This document shows, in pieces, positions 15,849-25,065 of a stretch of 64,000 nt of DNA (within the stretch, counting starts at the first letter, position 1; each line of letters opens with the position of its first letter). The position numbers were made by a program, and so were the translations under genes. The notes below the pieces were generated by a model. It did no database searches. It was not told where the DNA came from and saw only the letters and a program-made list of their open reading frames with translations. This stretch comes from Rhodocyclaceae bacterium (GTDB taxonomy: Bacteria > Pseudomonadota > Gammaproteobacteria > Burkholderiales > Rhodocyclaceae), in NCBI GenBank assembly GCA_013791905.1, contig VMSX01000029.1, positions 1-64,000 of the forward strand, written 5' to 3'.

Positions 15849-16940
15849 ATGTCTCTCACCGAACAATCCATCCAGACGGCCCTGCAAACGGTGGTCGATC
15901 CCAATACCGGCAAGGATCTCGTCACCACCCGCAGCACCAAGAACATCAAGATCAGCGGCGCGGATGTTTCTGTTGATGTCGAGCTGGGTTACCCGGCCAA
16001 GAGCCAGATCGAGCCGATCCGGCAAGCGGTGATCGCTGCCATCAAAGGCGTGGCCGGCGTCGGCAAGGTCACGGCCAATGTCACCCACAAGATTGTTTCG
16101 CACTCGGTGCAGCGTGGCGTCAAGCTGATTCCCGGCGTAAAGAACATCATCGCCATAGCCTCGGGCAAGGGCGGTGTCGGCAAATCGACGACCGCCGTCA
16201 ACCTGGCGCTGGCGCTCGCTGCCGAAGGCGCGAACGTCGGCATTCTCGACGCCGATATCTATGGCCCGTCGCAGCCGCAAATGCTCGGCATTGCCGACAA
16301 GCAACCCGAGTCCACCGACGGCAACAAGCTCCAGCCGCTGGAGGCCCATGGCATCCAGGCCATGTCGATCGGTTTTCTGATCGACCCCGAACAGCCGATG
16401 GTCTGGCGCGGCCCGATGGTGACGCAGGCGCTCAACCAGTTGCTGGGCGACACCAACTGGCGCGACCTCGACTACCTGGTGGTCGACCTGCCGCCCGGCA
16501 CGGGCGACATCCAGCTGACGCTGGCGCAGCAGGTGCCGGTGACCGGCGCGGTGATCGTCACCACGCCACAGGACATCGCCCTGCTCGATGCGCGCAAGGG
16601 ATTGAAAATGTTCGAGAAGGTCGGCATTCCGATCCTCGGCATCGTCGAGAACATGAGCATCCACATCTGCTCGAAGTGCGGCCACGAGGAGCACATCTTC
16701 GGTTCCGGCGGTGGCGACAAGATGTGCAAGCAATACGATGTCGAAATGCTTGGCGCCTTGCCGCTCGACATGTCGATCCGGGTGCAGGTCGATGGCGGTA
16801 CGCCAACTGTCGTTGCCGACCCCGCTGGCCGCGTGGCGGAAATCTACAAAGGCATCGCCCGCCGCATCGCCGTCAAGATTGCCGACCAGTCCAAGGACCA
16901 CAGCGCGAAATTCCCAAGCATCGTGATTCAGAACACCTGA
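15849..16940 (+). CDS. apbC: Iron-sulfur cluster carrier protein ApbC/Mrp
   Basis: A P-loop ATPase that carries and delivers Fe-S clusters in the cytoplasm. Of 363 aa, the first about 90 form a MIP18/DUF59-type domain. The ATPase follows with the deviant Walker A GKGGVGKST (about 106-114), switch DADIYGPSQPQ and DLPPGTGD. The cluster-ligating CxxC is at about 274-277 (HICSKCGHE). AAGAGG lies upstream of the ATG. It stands as a single transcription unit, followed by a dispersed repeat copy. Confidence 0.96.
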   Translation: MSLTEQSIQTALQTVVDPNTGKDLVTTRSTKNIKISGADVSVDVELGYPAKSQIEPIRQAVIAAIKGVAGVGKVTANVTHKIVSHSVQRGVKLIPGVKNIIAIASGKGGVGKSTTAVNLALALAAEGANVGILDADIYGPSQPQMLGIADKQPESTDGNKLQPLEAHGIQAMSIGFLIDPEQPMVWRGPMVTQALNQLLGDTNWRDLDYLVVDLPPGTGDIQLTLAQQVPVTGAVIVTTPQDIALLDARKGLKMFEKVGIPILGIVENMSIHICSKCGHEEHIFGSGGGDKMCKQYDVEMLGALPLDMSIRVQVDGGTPTVVADPAGRVAEIYKGIARRIAVKIADQSKDHSAKFPSIVIQNT

Positions 16941-16964
16941 TTCACCGGGGCGGGCCGGCCACGC

Positions 16965-16988
16965 GCCGTCCCGCCAGCGCCGACTTTT
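16965..16988 (+). repeat. 24-bp dispersed repeat, copy 4
   Basis: An exact consensus copy between apbC and the first PhnD-like gene. Confidence 0.85.
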
Positions 16989-17058
16989 ACGTGTCGCGCG
17001 GCCTGCTGTCTATGTCTATGGTGTAACATTCGCCCTGATGTTATCAGGATCAGGCACC

Positions 17059-17919
17059 ATGAACTTCACGCTGCAAACGCCTTTCCTCGCCGCGCTGGCC
17101 GTTGTGCTGGGTGCTGTCTGGCCGGCGGGCGCCGCTGCCGCCGATACCTTGATTTTCGCCCCCCTGCCGCTGGAAAGCCCGGGGACCGTGGCTGCGCAGT
17201 GGAAGCCGGTGCTGGGCCATCTCGAGAAGTCGCTGGGCATCACCCTGCGCATCGATTACTCGGCAAGCTATGGCGAAATTCTCGACAAGCTCCATGCCGG
17301 CAAGATTGACCTGGTGCAACTCGGCCCGTTGCCCTACGTTCGCTTGCGGGAAACGTTCTTGCAGGCAGAGCCCATCGTCCATTTCAACGAGAGCGATGGC
17401 CGGCCTGACTATACCTGCGCCTTGGTCGCCCCCGCCGAGGCGAAGCAGGCGCAGCAAGGTATCAGGGCCATCAAGGGAAAAACGGTCGCGCTGACACAAC
17501 CCTTGTCCACCTGCGGCTATTTCTCGGCCGACACCCTGTTGCGGCAGGCGGGTGTTGCGCTAGAACACAACCGCTACCGTTACCTGGGCAGACATGACGC
17601 CGTGGCGCTGGCGGTCATTCGCGGCGAATTCGAAGTGGGATCAATGAAAACCGCCATTGCGAAAGACCATGCCGGCCTGGGGCTGGTGGTGATTGCGGAA
17701 AGTGCTCCGCTGCCTGGTTTCGCCCTGGTCGCGAATACTATGACGATCAAGGCCGAGCGCTTCGCGCAGATTCGCCAGGCACTGCTGGAAGCCGACGCCG
17801 AAACCCGCAGCCGCTGGGGCGTTTATCGATACGGCGTGACGGCTGCTCAAGATGGCGACTTCGCAGCGGTGCGGCGCATGCTCGGTAAAACCGTGATTCC
17901 CGAAAAGGGCAATTTCTGA
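17059..17919 (+). CDS. PhnD-like periplasmic phosphonate/phosphate-type binding protein, first copy
   Basis: A 286-aa periplasmic binding protein of the PhnD/SsuA2 superfamily. A signal peptide ends around AAAADTL (residues 25-31). LIFAPLPLESPGTV, IDLVQLGPLPYVRLRE, ALVAPAEAK, VALTQPLSTCGYFSA and GEFEVGSMKTAIAKDH follow the phosphonate-binding fold. The ligand is not determined; family members bind phosphonates, phosphite, phosphate or unrelated oxyanions. The start at MNFTLQTP is preferred over an ATG 21 bp earlier because a signal peptide then begins at once. No ABC permease or ATPase is near. The gene is 11 bp upstream of a second PhnD-like gene and then a c-di-GMP enzyme, which points to sensing rather than transport. 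Confidence 0.88.
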   Translation: MNFTLQTPFLAALAVVLGAVWPAGAAAADTLIFAPLPLESPGTVAAQWKPVLGHLEKSLGITLRIDYSASYGEILDKLHAGKIDLVQLGPLPYVRLRETFLQAEPIVHFNESDGRPDYTCALVAPAEAKQAQQGIRAIKGKTVALTQPLSTCGYFSADTLLRQAGVALEHNRYRYLGRHDAVALAVIRGEFEVGSMKTAIAKDHAGLGLVVIAESAPLPGFALVANTMTIKAERFAQIRQALLEADAETRSRWGVYRYGVTAAQDGDFAAVRRMLGKTVIPEKGNF

Positions 17920-17930
17920 AAGGTTCCCCC

Positions 17931-18776
17931 ATGTTCCGCGGCGCGTTTGCCAGTTTGTTCCTGATTTTCGCCGCGCTGCCTGCCGCCGCGCAGACGCAGG
18001 TGCCTTCGCTCGTGCTTGCCCCACTGTCGATCGAAAAGCCCGAGCTGGTAACTCGCCTGTGGCGGCCGATTTCTGAATACCTCGAAAAAACCGCGGGGGT
18101 AGTGCTGCGTATTGAATATTCCCCCGGTTTCGACAAGGTGCTGGAGGACTTCCGCGCCGGCCGGATAGATCTCGCCGTGCTGGGCTCCATGCCCTATCTT
18201 GCTTTGCGGGATAGTTATCCCAAGGCCGCGCCGCTGGTCTTTTTCCGGGAGCCGGATGGTCAGGCTGCCATGCGCTGTACCTTCGTCGCACCCGCCGAGG
18301 CAAAGCTGACGGTGAAACAGATCATGAACAAAAAAGTGGCCCTTTCCCAACCGCTGTGCACCTGTAGTTATTTCGCGGGCGAAGTGCTGTTGCGCGCGGC
18401 GGGCGGCACGCTGGAACAAAACCGTTATCACTATCTGGGCAACCATAATGAGATCGGGCTGGCGGTCATGCGCGGCGACTTTGACGCTGGCGTGATGCGT
18501 ACCGATGCCGCGCGCGGGTTCGCCAGCATCGGGCTTGCCGTGATTGCCGAGACCGCGCCTTTCCCAGGGTTTGTGCTGGTCGCCAACACGGCCACCGTGA
18601 CGCCGCAGCAACAGGCGCGCATTCGGCAGGCACTGCTGGATGCCGCCCCGGAAACCCGCAAGGATTGGAGCGCTTATGCCCGTCACGGCACGGCCCCGGC
18701 GGCGGATGCCGATTTCGACGCGTTGCGGAAAGTTTCCAGCGGGATCCGCGGAATGCCCGCAAAGGGTAACTACTGA
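17931..18776 (+). CDS. PhnD-like periplasmic binding protein, second copy
   Basis: A 281-aa paralogue of the preceding gene with its own signal peptide (MFRGAFASLFLIFAALPAAAQ). The same landmarks recur: LVLAPLSIEKPELV, IDLAVLGSMPYLALRD, TFVAPAEAK, VALSQPLCTCSYFAGE and GDFDAGVMRTDAARGF. AAAGG lies upstream of the ATG. The stop codon overlaps the start of the GGDEF-EAL gene (TGATG), so the two are coupled. The tandem arrangement suggests duplication followed by divergence in ligand preference. Confidence 0.88.
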   Translation: MFRGAFASLFLIFAALPAAAQTQVPSLVLAPLSIEKPELVTRLWRPISEYLEKTAGVVLRIEYSPGFDKVLEDFRAGRIDLAVLGSMPYLALRDSYPKAAPLVFFREPDGQAAMRCTFVAPAEAKLTVKQIMNKKVALSQPLCTCSYFAGEVLLRAAGGTLEQNRYHYLGNHNEIGLAVMRGDFDAGVMRTDAARGFASIGLAVIAETAPFPGFVLVANTATVTPQQQARIRQALLDAAPETRKDWSAYARHGTAPAADADFDALRKVSSGIRGMPAKGNY

Positions 18777-21538
18777 TGCGTCTGAGGGTCACCCGCCAGC
18801 TCTGGATTCTGGCTGTGGTGTTCGTCATGGCCTGGTCGGCGGCGGCCTGGCTGCTCCACGCCAACTGGCAGGAGAAAGTGCGCCAGCTTCTCGCCGCCGA
18901 CACCGCCGTGCTGGCGACGACCTACCGCGCCAGTGTCGAGATGTTTGCCCTGGCGACGGAAACCCTTTTTGAGAACGTGATCCGCCAGCCCGCGACGATC
19001 AACGCCTTCGCCGATGGCTTGCGCGCGCCGGACGACGCGGCGCGCGCCATCTTGCGCGGCCGGCTCTACGCCCGGCTCGCGCCGGCCTACGCCCATCTCA
19101 GGGGGCACGGCATCCGGCAGTTGCACTTTCATTCCAACCAGGGCGTGAGTTACCTGCGCATGCACGATCCCGCCAAATCTGGCGATCCACTGTTCGATGT
19201 CCGCCCTGCGGTGAAGCTCGCCAACATCGAAAAGCGCGCTGTGCGTGGTTTCGAGGTTGGCCGCAGCGCTGCGGGTTTTCGCTATGTGTTTCCGCTATTT
19301 CAGGGCCAGGATCACCTCGGCAGCGTGGAAACCACCGTCACTTTCCGGTCTATCCGTGAGGCTATGGAGCGCATCGATGCAACGCGCGAATATGCTTTCG
19401 TGCTGCGGCGGGACGTGGTCGACGCCGCGCTGTTCGCTGAGCAGCGCGCGCTCTACGATACATCGCCCATCAGTGTGGATTTTCTGGTCGAGGATCCCGA
19501 TCTCAAGCTGCCTGACGCCAGCGCGCCGCCCTCGCCGACGGCCTCAGCGCTGAATCTTCGCCTCATGCAGCATCCACTGGTGCAGGCCAACATGGCCGCC
19601 GGCCGGCCGTTCTCGCTGCCGGTGGCGGACGGCGCGGTCGACTGGGCGGTTTCCTTTGTGCCAGTACAAGACGTGCTGGAGCGAGAAGCCGGCTATGTGA
19701 TCGCCTACACGCCGGCGCCGCTCATCGGCGTCTTGCGCAAGGAATTTTTTGCCAGCCTGGCGTTCGCCACGGCGCTGCTTGGCCTGCTTGGCTGGATTGG
19801 TTGGTGTCTGCTGAGATCGAGGGCCGATCTGGATCAGGAAAGGCGGCAACTGCAGACCATCACCGATACACTCGCCGAAGGTCTCTACGTGACGGATGCA
19901 AACAACGCGCTGACGCGGGTCAATCCGGCCTTCACACGACTGCTCGGTTTTCAGGCCGAGGAGGCGATCGGGCGCACCGGCCACGATCTTTTCCATGATT
20001 GCGTCAGCGGCATGCCGTTGGATCAATGTCCGTATTTTTCACCAGAACTCTCGGGCGCAGGTTACAACGGCGAGACTCAATTCCGGCGCAAGGATGGCAG
20101 TTTGCAGGCGGTGGAGATGACGAGTCGGCCGATCAGCGAAGGTGGGCGTGTCGTTGGCGCGGTGGCCGTCTTTCGCGACATCACACAACGCCGTGCCGCC
20201 GAAGAGCAGATTAACCAACTGGCTTGGTACGACAGCCTGACCAGTTTGCCTAACCGGGCTTTGCTGCGGGATCGTCTGGACCAGGCTACGGCCGGCGCCT
20301 TGCGCGACAAGAAAACACTCGCCACCTTGTTCATCGATCTGGATCATTTCAAGAATATCAACGATTCACTCGGCCACTCAACTGGCGACCGTCTGTTGCA
20401 ACAGGTTGCGGAGCGCTTGACCGACTGCACACGCGCCGTTGATACCGTGGGACGCCTGGGTGGCGATGAGTTCGTGGTGATCATGTCGGATATCCGCGCA
20501 CCCGCCGATGCTGCACTCCTGGCCGAAAAAATAATTGCCACGCTTGGTCGACCGTATTCCATCGACGGGCGCGAATTGCACATCACGCCCAGCATCGGTA
20601 TTGCGGTCTGCCCGGAGGACGGCTGCGACGCATCGGCCTTGATCCAGCATGCCGACGCAGCGATGTACCTCGCCAAGGAGAGCGGCCGCAACAATTACCA
20701 GTACTTCACGGCGGCGCTCAACGCGCGCGCCGTCGAGCGCCTGTCGCTGGAAAACGCCCTGCGCGGCGCGCTCGAACGGCGCGAACTCAGCCTCCACTAC
20801 CAGCCGCAAGTCGATCTGGCGAGCGGCGCCCTTGTTGGCATGGAGGCGCTCTTGCGCTGGCATCACCCGGAACTGGGCCAGGTGCCGCCGGACCGGTTCA
20901 TCCCGGTGGCCGAAGACAGTGGCCTGATCAATCCGATCGGCGCCTGGGTGCTGCAAGAAGCCTGTCGGCAGTCCATGGCCTGGCAGGCGGTGGGCTTCCC
21001 GCGGATCATCATGGCCGTCAACGTTTCCGGGGTGCAGTTCCGGCAGCCGGATCTCGTGGAACTCGTCGGCGCGTCGCTGGCCGAATCCGGCCTGGCTGCC
21101 GGCGACCTGGAAATCGAGATGACCGAAAGCGTACTGATGCAAGGCGCGGATGCCACCGTGGAGGTTTTGCGGCAACTCAAGGCGCTGGGCGTGCAGATCG
21201 CGATCGATGACTTCGGTACCGGCTATTCTTCATTGGGTTATCTCAAGCGTTTCCCCATCGACAAACTGAAGATCGACCGCTCTTTCGTCCGTGATCTCGC
21301 GACCGACCTGGATGATGCCGCCCTCGCCAGCGCCATCATCGCCATGGCCCACCGGCTGCGTCTCAAGGTCATCGCCGAAGGGGTGGAAACGCCAGACCAG
21401 TTGCGCTTCCTGCGCCATGAAGGCTGCAATGTGGCGCAGGGTTATCATTACAGCAAACCGTTGCCGGCGGAAGAGGTGGAGCGACTGTGGCGGGAATGGC
21501 CTTATCTATACGATACGGCGCGCGCAACCTCGAGTTAA
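18776..21538 (+). CDS. Membrane CACHE-PAS-GGDEF-EAL c-di-GMP signalling protein
   Basis: A 920-aa sensor enzyme. TM1 is at about 9-28, a periplasmic double-CACHE-like region at about 35-315 (HFHSNQGVSYLRMHDPAK is typical) and TM2 at about 325-346. A PAS domain follows at about 355-470, then a GGDEF domain with intact GGDEF at 562-566 and an inhibitory I-site RAVD at 553-556. The EAL domain has EALLRW (690) and DDFGTGYSSL (811-820). Both the cyclase and phosphodiesterase motifs look intact, so net activity cannot be read from sequence. Its start overlaps the stop of the second PhnD-like gene. Together they form a likely operon in which periplasmic ligand state adjusts c-di-GMP. Confidence 0.93.
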   Translation: MRLRVTRQLWILAVVFVMAWSAAAWLLHANWQEKVRQLLAADTAVLATTYRASVEMFALATETLFENVIRQPATINAFADGLRAPDDAARAILRGRLYARLAPAYAHLRGHGIRQLHFHSNQGVSYLRMHDPAKSGDPLFDVRPAVKLANIEKRAVRGFEVGRSAAGFRYVFPLFQGQDHLGSVETTVTFRSIREAMERIDATREYAFVLRRDVVDAALFAEQRALYDTSPISVDFLVEDPDLKLPDASAPPSPTASALNLRLMQHPLVQANMAAGRPFSLPVADGAVDWAVSFVPVQDVLEREAGYVIAYTPAPLIGVLRKEFFASLAFATALLGLLGWIGWCLLRSRADLDQERRQLQTITDTLAEGLYVTDANNALTRVNPAFTRLLGFQAEEAIGRTGHDLFHDCVSGMPLDQCPYFSPELSGAGYNGETQFRRKDGSLQAVEMTSRPISEGGRVVGAVAVFRDITQRRAAEEQINQLAWYDSLTSLPNRALLRDRLDQATAGALRDKKTLATLFIDLDHFKNINDSLGHSTGDRLLQQVAERLTDCTRAVDTVGRLGGDEFVVIMSDIRAPADAALLAEKIIATLGRPYSIDGRELHITPSIGIAVCPEDGCDASALIQHADAAMYLAKESGRNNYQYFTAALNARAVERLSLENALRGALERRELSLHYQPQVDLASGALVGMEALLRWHHPELGQVPPDRFIPVAEDSGLINPIGAWVLQEACRQSMAWQAVGFPRIIMAVNVSGVQFRQPDLVELVGASLAESGLAAGDLEIEMTESVLMQGADATVEVLRQLKALGVQIAIDDFGTGYSSLGYLKRFPIDKLKIDRSFVRDLATDLDDAALASAIIAMAHRLRLKVIAEGVETPDQLRFLRHEGCNVAQGYHYSKPLPAEEVERLWREWPYLYDTARATSS

Positions 21539-21540
21539 CC

Positions 21541-21708
21541 CGGCGCTATACTGATCAACCCATGGATCTTGCCAATGCCTCGCTGGTCATCCTGACCGAA
21601 CATCTGGGGCATGGTCGAATTTTTTCGACGGATATGCGTGACTTTGGGGCGTATCGGTGGAAAAATCACGCTCCTTTTAAAAATCTGTTGCTGGCCGAGG
21701 ACGTATGA
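21541..21708 (+). pseudogene. C-terminal remnant of a VapC-like PIN-domain toxin
   Basis: About 55 codons read YTDQPMDLANASLVIL, HLGHGRIFSTDMRDF and [13 protein letters not shown]. This is the last third of a PIN-domain ribonuclease, with the conserved D in MDLANAS and D in STDMRDF. The N-terminal catalytic Asp region and any antitoxin gene are missing. It directly follows the GGDEF-EAL stop codon, and its own stop overlaps the dcd start (ATGA). It is probably a decayed toxin gene left by recombination. Confidence 0.7.
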
Positions 21709-22274
21709 GCATCAAATCCGACAAGTGGATTCGCCGCATGGCGAAAGAACACGGCATGATCGAGCCGTTCTCGCCCGAACTGGTGCGCGAAGAAAATGGC
21801 CAGAAGATCGTCTCTTACGGTACGTCGAGCTACGGCTACGATATCCGTTGTGCCGACGAATTCCGCGTCTTCACCAACATCAATTCGACGATCGTCGATC
21901 CCAAGAATTTCGACCCGAACTCCTTTGTCGAGGTCTCGGGCAAGGGTTATTGCGTGATTCCGCCGAATTCCTTCGCGCTGGCGCGGACCCTCGAATATTT
22001 CCGCATTCCGCGCAGTGTCCTGACGGTCTGCCTGGGCAAGAGCACCTACGCGCGCTGCGGCATCATCGTCAATGTCACGCCCTTCGAGCCCGAATGGGAA
22101 GGCTATGTGACCCTGGAGTTCTCCAACACGACGCCCCTGCCGGCCAAGATCTACGCCGGTGAAGGCTGCGCGCAGGTGATCTTTTTCGAGGCCGACGAAG
22201 TCTGCGAGACGTCCTACAAGGACCGGGGCGGCAAGTATCAGGGGCAGGTTGGCGTTACCCTGCCGAAAATCTAA
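21705..22274 (+). CDS. dcd: dCTP deaminase
   Basis: Converts dCTP to dUTP for thymidylate synthesis; a trimeric cytoplasmic enzyme. The 189 aa match the family. Landmarks are [13 protein letters not shown], the catalytic region [19 protein letters not shown], and [14 protein letters not shown] with the catalytic Glu, ending in [14 protein letters not shown]. The ATG overlaps the stop of the PIN-domain remnant, and no strong Shine-Dalgarno is seen. A terminator follows at 22310-22337. thyA and folA, which complete thymidylate metabolism, also lie in this window but in other operons. Confidence 0.96.
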   Translation: MSIKSDKWIRRMAKEHGMIEPFSPELVREENGQKIVSYGTSSYGYDIRCADEFRVFTNINSTIVDPKNFDPNSFVEVSGKGYCVIPPNSFALARTLEYFRIPRSVLTVCLGKSTYARCGIIVNVTPFEPEWEGYVTLEFSNTTPLPAKIYAGEGCAQVIFFEADEVCETSYKDRGGKYQGQVGVTLPKI

Positions 22275-22309
22275 GCCTAGCGCCAAGCTTTTTCCTACAA
22301 TAATCTTGT

Positions 22310-22337
22310 CCCGCTCCCGATCCCGGGGCGGGTTTTT
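22310..22337 (+). terminator. Rho-independent terminator after dcd
   Basis: A CCCGC/GCGGG stem with a 13-base interior is followed by TTTTTGCTTTT, 36 bp after the dcd stop and just before the decarboxylase ribosome binding site. Confidence 0.7.
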
Positions 22338-22354
22338 GCTTTTGAGGCCTTGCC

Positions 22355-24586
22355 ATGCGTTTCCACTTTCCCATCATCATCATCGACGAGGACTTCCGTT
22401 CCGAGAATGCCTCAGGCCTCGGCATCCGTGTGTTGGCCGATGCCATTGAAAAGGAAGGCATGGATGTGCTGGGCGTCACCAGCTACGGCGACCTCACCTC
22501 GTTCGCCCAGCAGCAGAGCCGGGCCTCGGCCTTCATCCTGTCGCTGGACGACGAGGAACTGGCCAATGACGAAGAGCAAACCATCGCCTCCCTGCGCGCC
22601 TTCGTCGGGAAAATTCGCTACAAGAACGCCGAGATCCCGATTTTCCTGCACGGCGAAACCCGCACCAGTCGCCACATTCCGAACGACATACTGCGCGAAC
22701 TGCATGGCTTCATCCACATGTACGAAGACACGCCGGAGTTCATCGCCCGTCACGTCGTGCGTGAGGCGAAGAGCTACCTCGATTCGCTGCCGCCGCCCTT
22801 CTTCCGTGCGCTGACGCATTACGCCGCCGACGGCTCGTATTCGTGGCACTGCCCCGGTCACTCGGGCGGTGTGGCCTTTCTCAAGAGCCCCGTCGGCCAG
22901 ATGTTCCACCAGTTCTTCGGCGAGAACATGCTGCGCGCCGACGTCTGCAACGCCGTCGAGGAACTCGGCCAGTTGCTCGACCATACCGGCCCCGTTGCAG
23001 CGTCCGAGCGCAACGCTGCGCGCATCTTCAATAGCGACCACCTGTTCTTCGTCACCAATGGCACGTCGACCTCGAACAAGATTGTCTGGCACTCCACCGT
23101 CGCGCCGGGCGACGTCGTGGTGGTGGACCGCAACTGCCACAAGTCGATTCTCCACGCCATCATGATGACCGGCGCGATCCCCGTCTTTCTGATGCCGACG
23201 CGCAACAATTACGGCATCATCGGGCCGATTCCGCGCGAGGAATTCCTCTGGGAGAACATCCAGAAAAAGATCGCGGCCAATCCTTTTGCCAAGGACAAGC
23301 AGGCCAAGCCACGCGTGCTGACCATCACCCAGAGCACCTACGACGGCATCATGTACAACGTCGAGGACATCAAGCAGATGCTCGACGGTCACATCGACAC
23401 CCTGCACTTCGACGAAGCCTGGTTGCCGCACGCCGCCTTCCACGATTTTTATGGCGATTACCATGCCATTGGCGCCGACCGGCCGCGCTGCCAGGAATCA
23501 ATGATCTTCTCGACGCAATCCACGCACAAACTGCTGGCCGGCTTGAGCCAGGCGTCACAGATCCTCGTGCAGGATGCGGTGAACCAAAAACTCGACCGCG
23601 ACGTGTTCAACGAGGCTTACCTGATGCACACCTCAACCTCGCCGCAATACGCCATCATCGCCTCTTGCGACGTGGCGGCAGCGATGATGGAAGCGCCGGG
23701 TGGCCCCGCACTGGTCGAGGAATCGATCGGCGAGGCGCTCGATTTCCGCCGTGCCATGCGCAAGGTGGACGAAGAGTGGGGAGCGGACTGGTGGTTCAAG
23801 GTGTGGGGACCGGATGATCTGTCGGAAGAGGGCATCGAGGAGCGCGAAGCGTGGATGCTCAAGCCCGGTGCGCGCTGGCACGGTTTTGGCAATCTGGCCG
23901 AGGGCTTCAACCTGCTCGACCCGATCAAGGCGACCGTCATTACCCCGGGCCTGGATGTGGATGGCGAGTTCTCCGAAGAAACCGGCATTCCTGCCGCCAT
24001 CGTTACCAAGTATCTCGCCGAACATGGCGTGATCGTCGAGAAATGCGGCCTGTACTCCTTCTTCATCATGTTCACCATCGGCATCACCAAGGGCCGCTGG
24101 AACACACTGGTAACCGCCTTGCAGCAATTCAAGGACGACTACGACAAGAATCTGCCGTTGTGGAAAATGCTGCCAGAATTCGTCGTCAAACATCCGCGCT
24201 ACGAGCGCATCGGCCTGCGCGATCTATGCGTGCAGATCCACGAGGTCTACAAGGCCAATGACATCGCGCGGCTGACCACCGAAATGTATCTGTCGAACAT
24301 GGTGCCGGCGATGCGGCCGGCCGATGCCTTCGCCAAGATGGCGCACCGCGAGATTGACCGCGTCGGTATCGACGATCTCGAGGGCCGCATCACGGCGGTG
24401 CTGCTGACCCCTTATCCGCCGGGCATTCCGTTGCTGATCCCGGGCGAGCGCTTTAATCCGACCATCGTGCGCTACCTGCAATTCGCCCGCGACTTCAATG
24501 CCAAATTTCCTGGCTTCGAAACCGACATTCACGGCCTCGTGAAGTCGGAAGGCAACGGCTACTACGTGGACTGCGTGCGCTCGTAG
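22355..24586 (+). CDS. Orn/Lys/Arg decarboxylase (PLP fold type I)
   Basis: A large 743-aa biodegradative-type basic amino acid decarboxylase, cytoplasmic, that releases CO2 and consumes a proton. The N-terminal response-receiver-like wing domain (MRFHFPIIIIDEDF, about 1-130) is followed by the PLP domain. Here are WHCPGHSGG (about 165), DRNCHKSILHA, the PLP-stacking region HFDEAWLPHA (about 351) and the Schiff-base Lys in STQSTHKLLAG (Lys392). A C-terminal domain follows, with PYPPGIPLLIPGE. Substrate choice among lysine, arginine and ornithine cannot be fixed by eye. No antiporter gene is adjacent. GAGG precedes the ATG. The 3' end overlaps the convergent folA gene by 25 bp. Confidence 0.93.
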   Translation: MRFHFPIIIIDEDFRSENASGLGIRVLADAIEKEGMDVLGVTSYGDLTSFAQQQSRASAFILSLDDEELANDEEQTIASLRAFVGKIRYKNAEIPIFLHGETRTSRHIPNDILRELHGFIHMYEDTPEFIARHVVREAKSYLDSLPPPFFRALTHYAADGSYSWHCPGHSGGVAFLKSPVGQMFHQFFGENMLRADVCNAVEELGQLLDHTGPVAASERNAARIFNSDHLFFVTNGTSTSNKIVWHSTVAPGDVVVVDRNCHKSILHAIMMTGAIPVFLMPTRNNYGIIGPIPREEFLWENIQKKIAANPFAKDKQAKPRVLTITQSTYDGIMYNVEDIKQMLDGHIDTLHFDEAWLPHAAFHDFYGDYHAIGADRPRCQESMIFSTQSTHKLLAGLSQASQILVQDAVNQKLDRDVFNEAYLMHTSTSPQYAIIASCDVAAAMMEAPGGPALVEESIGEALDFRRAMRKVDEEWGADWWFKVWGPDDLSEEGIEEREAWMLKPGARWHGFGNLAEGFNLLDPIKATVITPGLDVDGEFSEETGIPAAIVTKYLAEHGVIVEKCGLYSFFIMFTIGITKGRWNTLVTALQQFKDDYDKNLPLWKMLPEFVVKHPRYERIGLRDLCVQIHEVYKANDIARLTTEMYLSNMVPAMRPADAFAKMAHREIDRVGIDDLEGRITAVLLTPYPPGIPLLIPGERFNPTIVRYLQFARDFNAKFPGFETDIHGLVKSEGNGYYVDCVRS

Positions 24587-25065
24587 GTGATAAAAGCGTA
24601 GTCGAAGCCGGCTGCCGCTGGGGGTTGTTCCGCCCGGGCAGTTTCGTGCCACGCGGTCGGGTCGATTTCCGGAAAGAAGGCGTCACCTGGAAATTCGCGG
24701 GCGAGTTCGGTCAATTCCAGCTTGTCGGCCAGTGGCAAAGCATGGGCATACAGTTCGGCGCCACCGATGACAAACGCGCTGTGGCCCGCCGCAGCGGCAA
24801 GTGCGTCAGCCATCGAATGCACGACCGTGGCGCCTGTTGCCGTGTAGGACGGATCGCGCGTCATCACGATGTTCAGGCGGTCAGGCAATGGACGGAACCG
24901 CAAAGGCAGGGATTCCCAAGTCTTGCGTCCCATGATCACTGCATGGCCGCTGGTAAGCGCCTTGAAGTGGCGCAGATCTTCGGGCAGATGCCAGGGCAGG
25001 GCGTTGCTGTCACCAATCACGCCATTTTTTGCCACGGCGGCAATCAGGGTCAGTCGGGCGCTCAT
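24562..25065 (-). CDS. folA: Dihydrofolate reductase
   Basis: Reduces dihydrofolate to tetrahydrofolate with NADPH. The 167 aa are slightly longer than E. coli FolA (159). Landmarks are LIAAVAKNGVIGDSNALPWH, the acidic residue in HLPEDLRHFK, VIMGRKTWESLP, the NADPH segment FVIGGAELYAHAL and a C-terminal YAFITYER. It is the last gene of the glycogen operon, overlapping the glgA stop by 4 bp (ATGA). Its 3' end runs 25 bp into the end of the decarboxylase gene. Coupling of folA to glycogen genes is unusual and may simply reflect operon packing. Confidence 0.96.
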   Translation of the reverse strand: MSARLTLIAAVAKNGVIGDSNALPWHLPEDLRHFKALTSGHAVIMGRKTWESLPLRFRPLPDRLNIVMTRDPSYTATGATVVHSMADALAAAAGHSAFVIGGAELYAHALPLADKLELTELAREFPGDAFFPEIDPTAWHETARAEQPPAAAGFDYAFITYERTQST

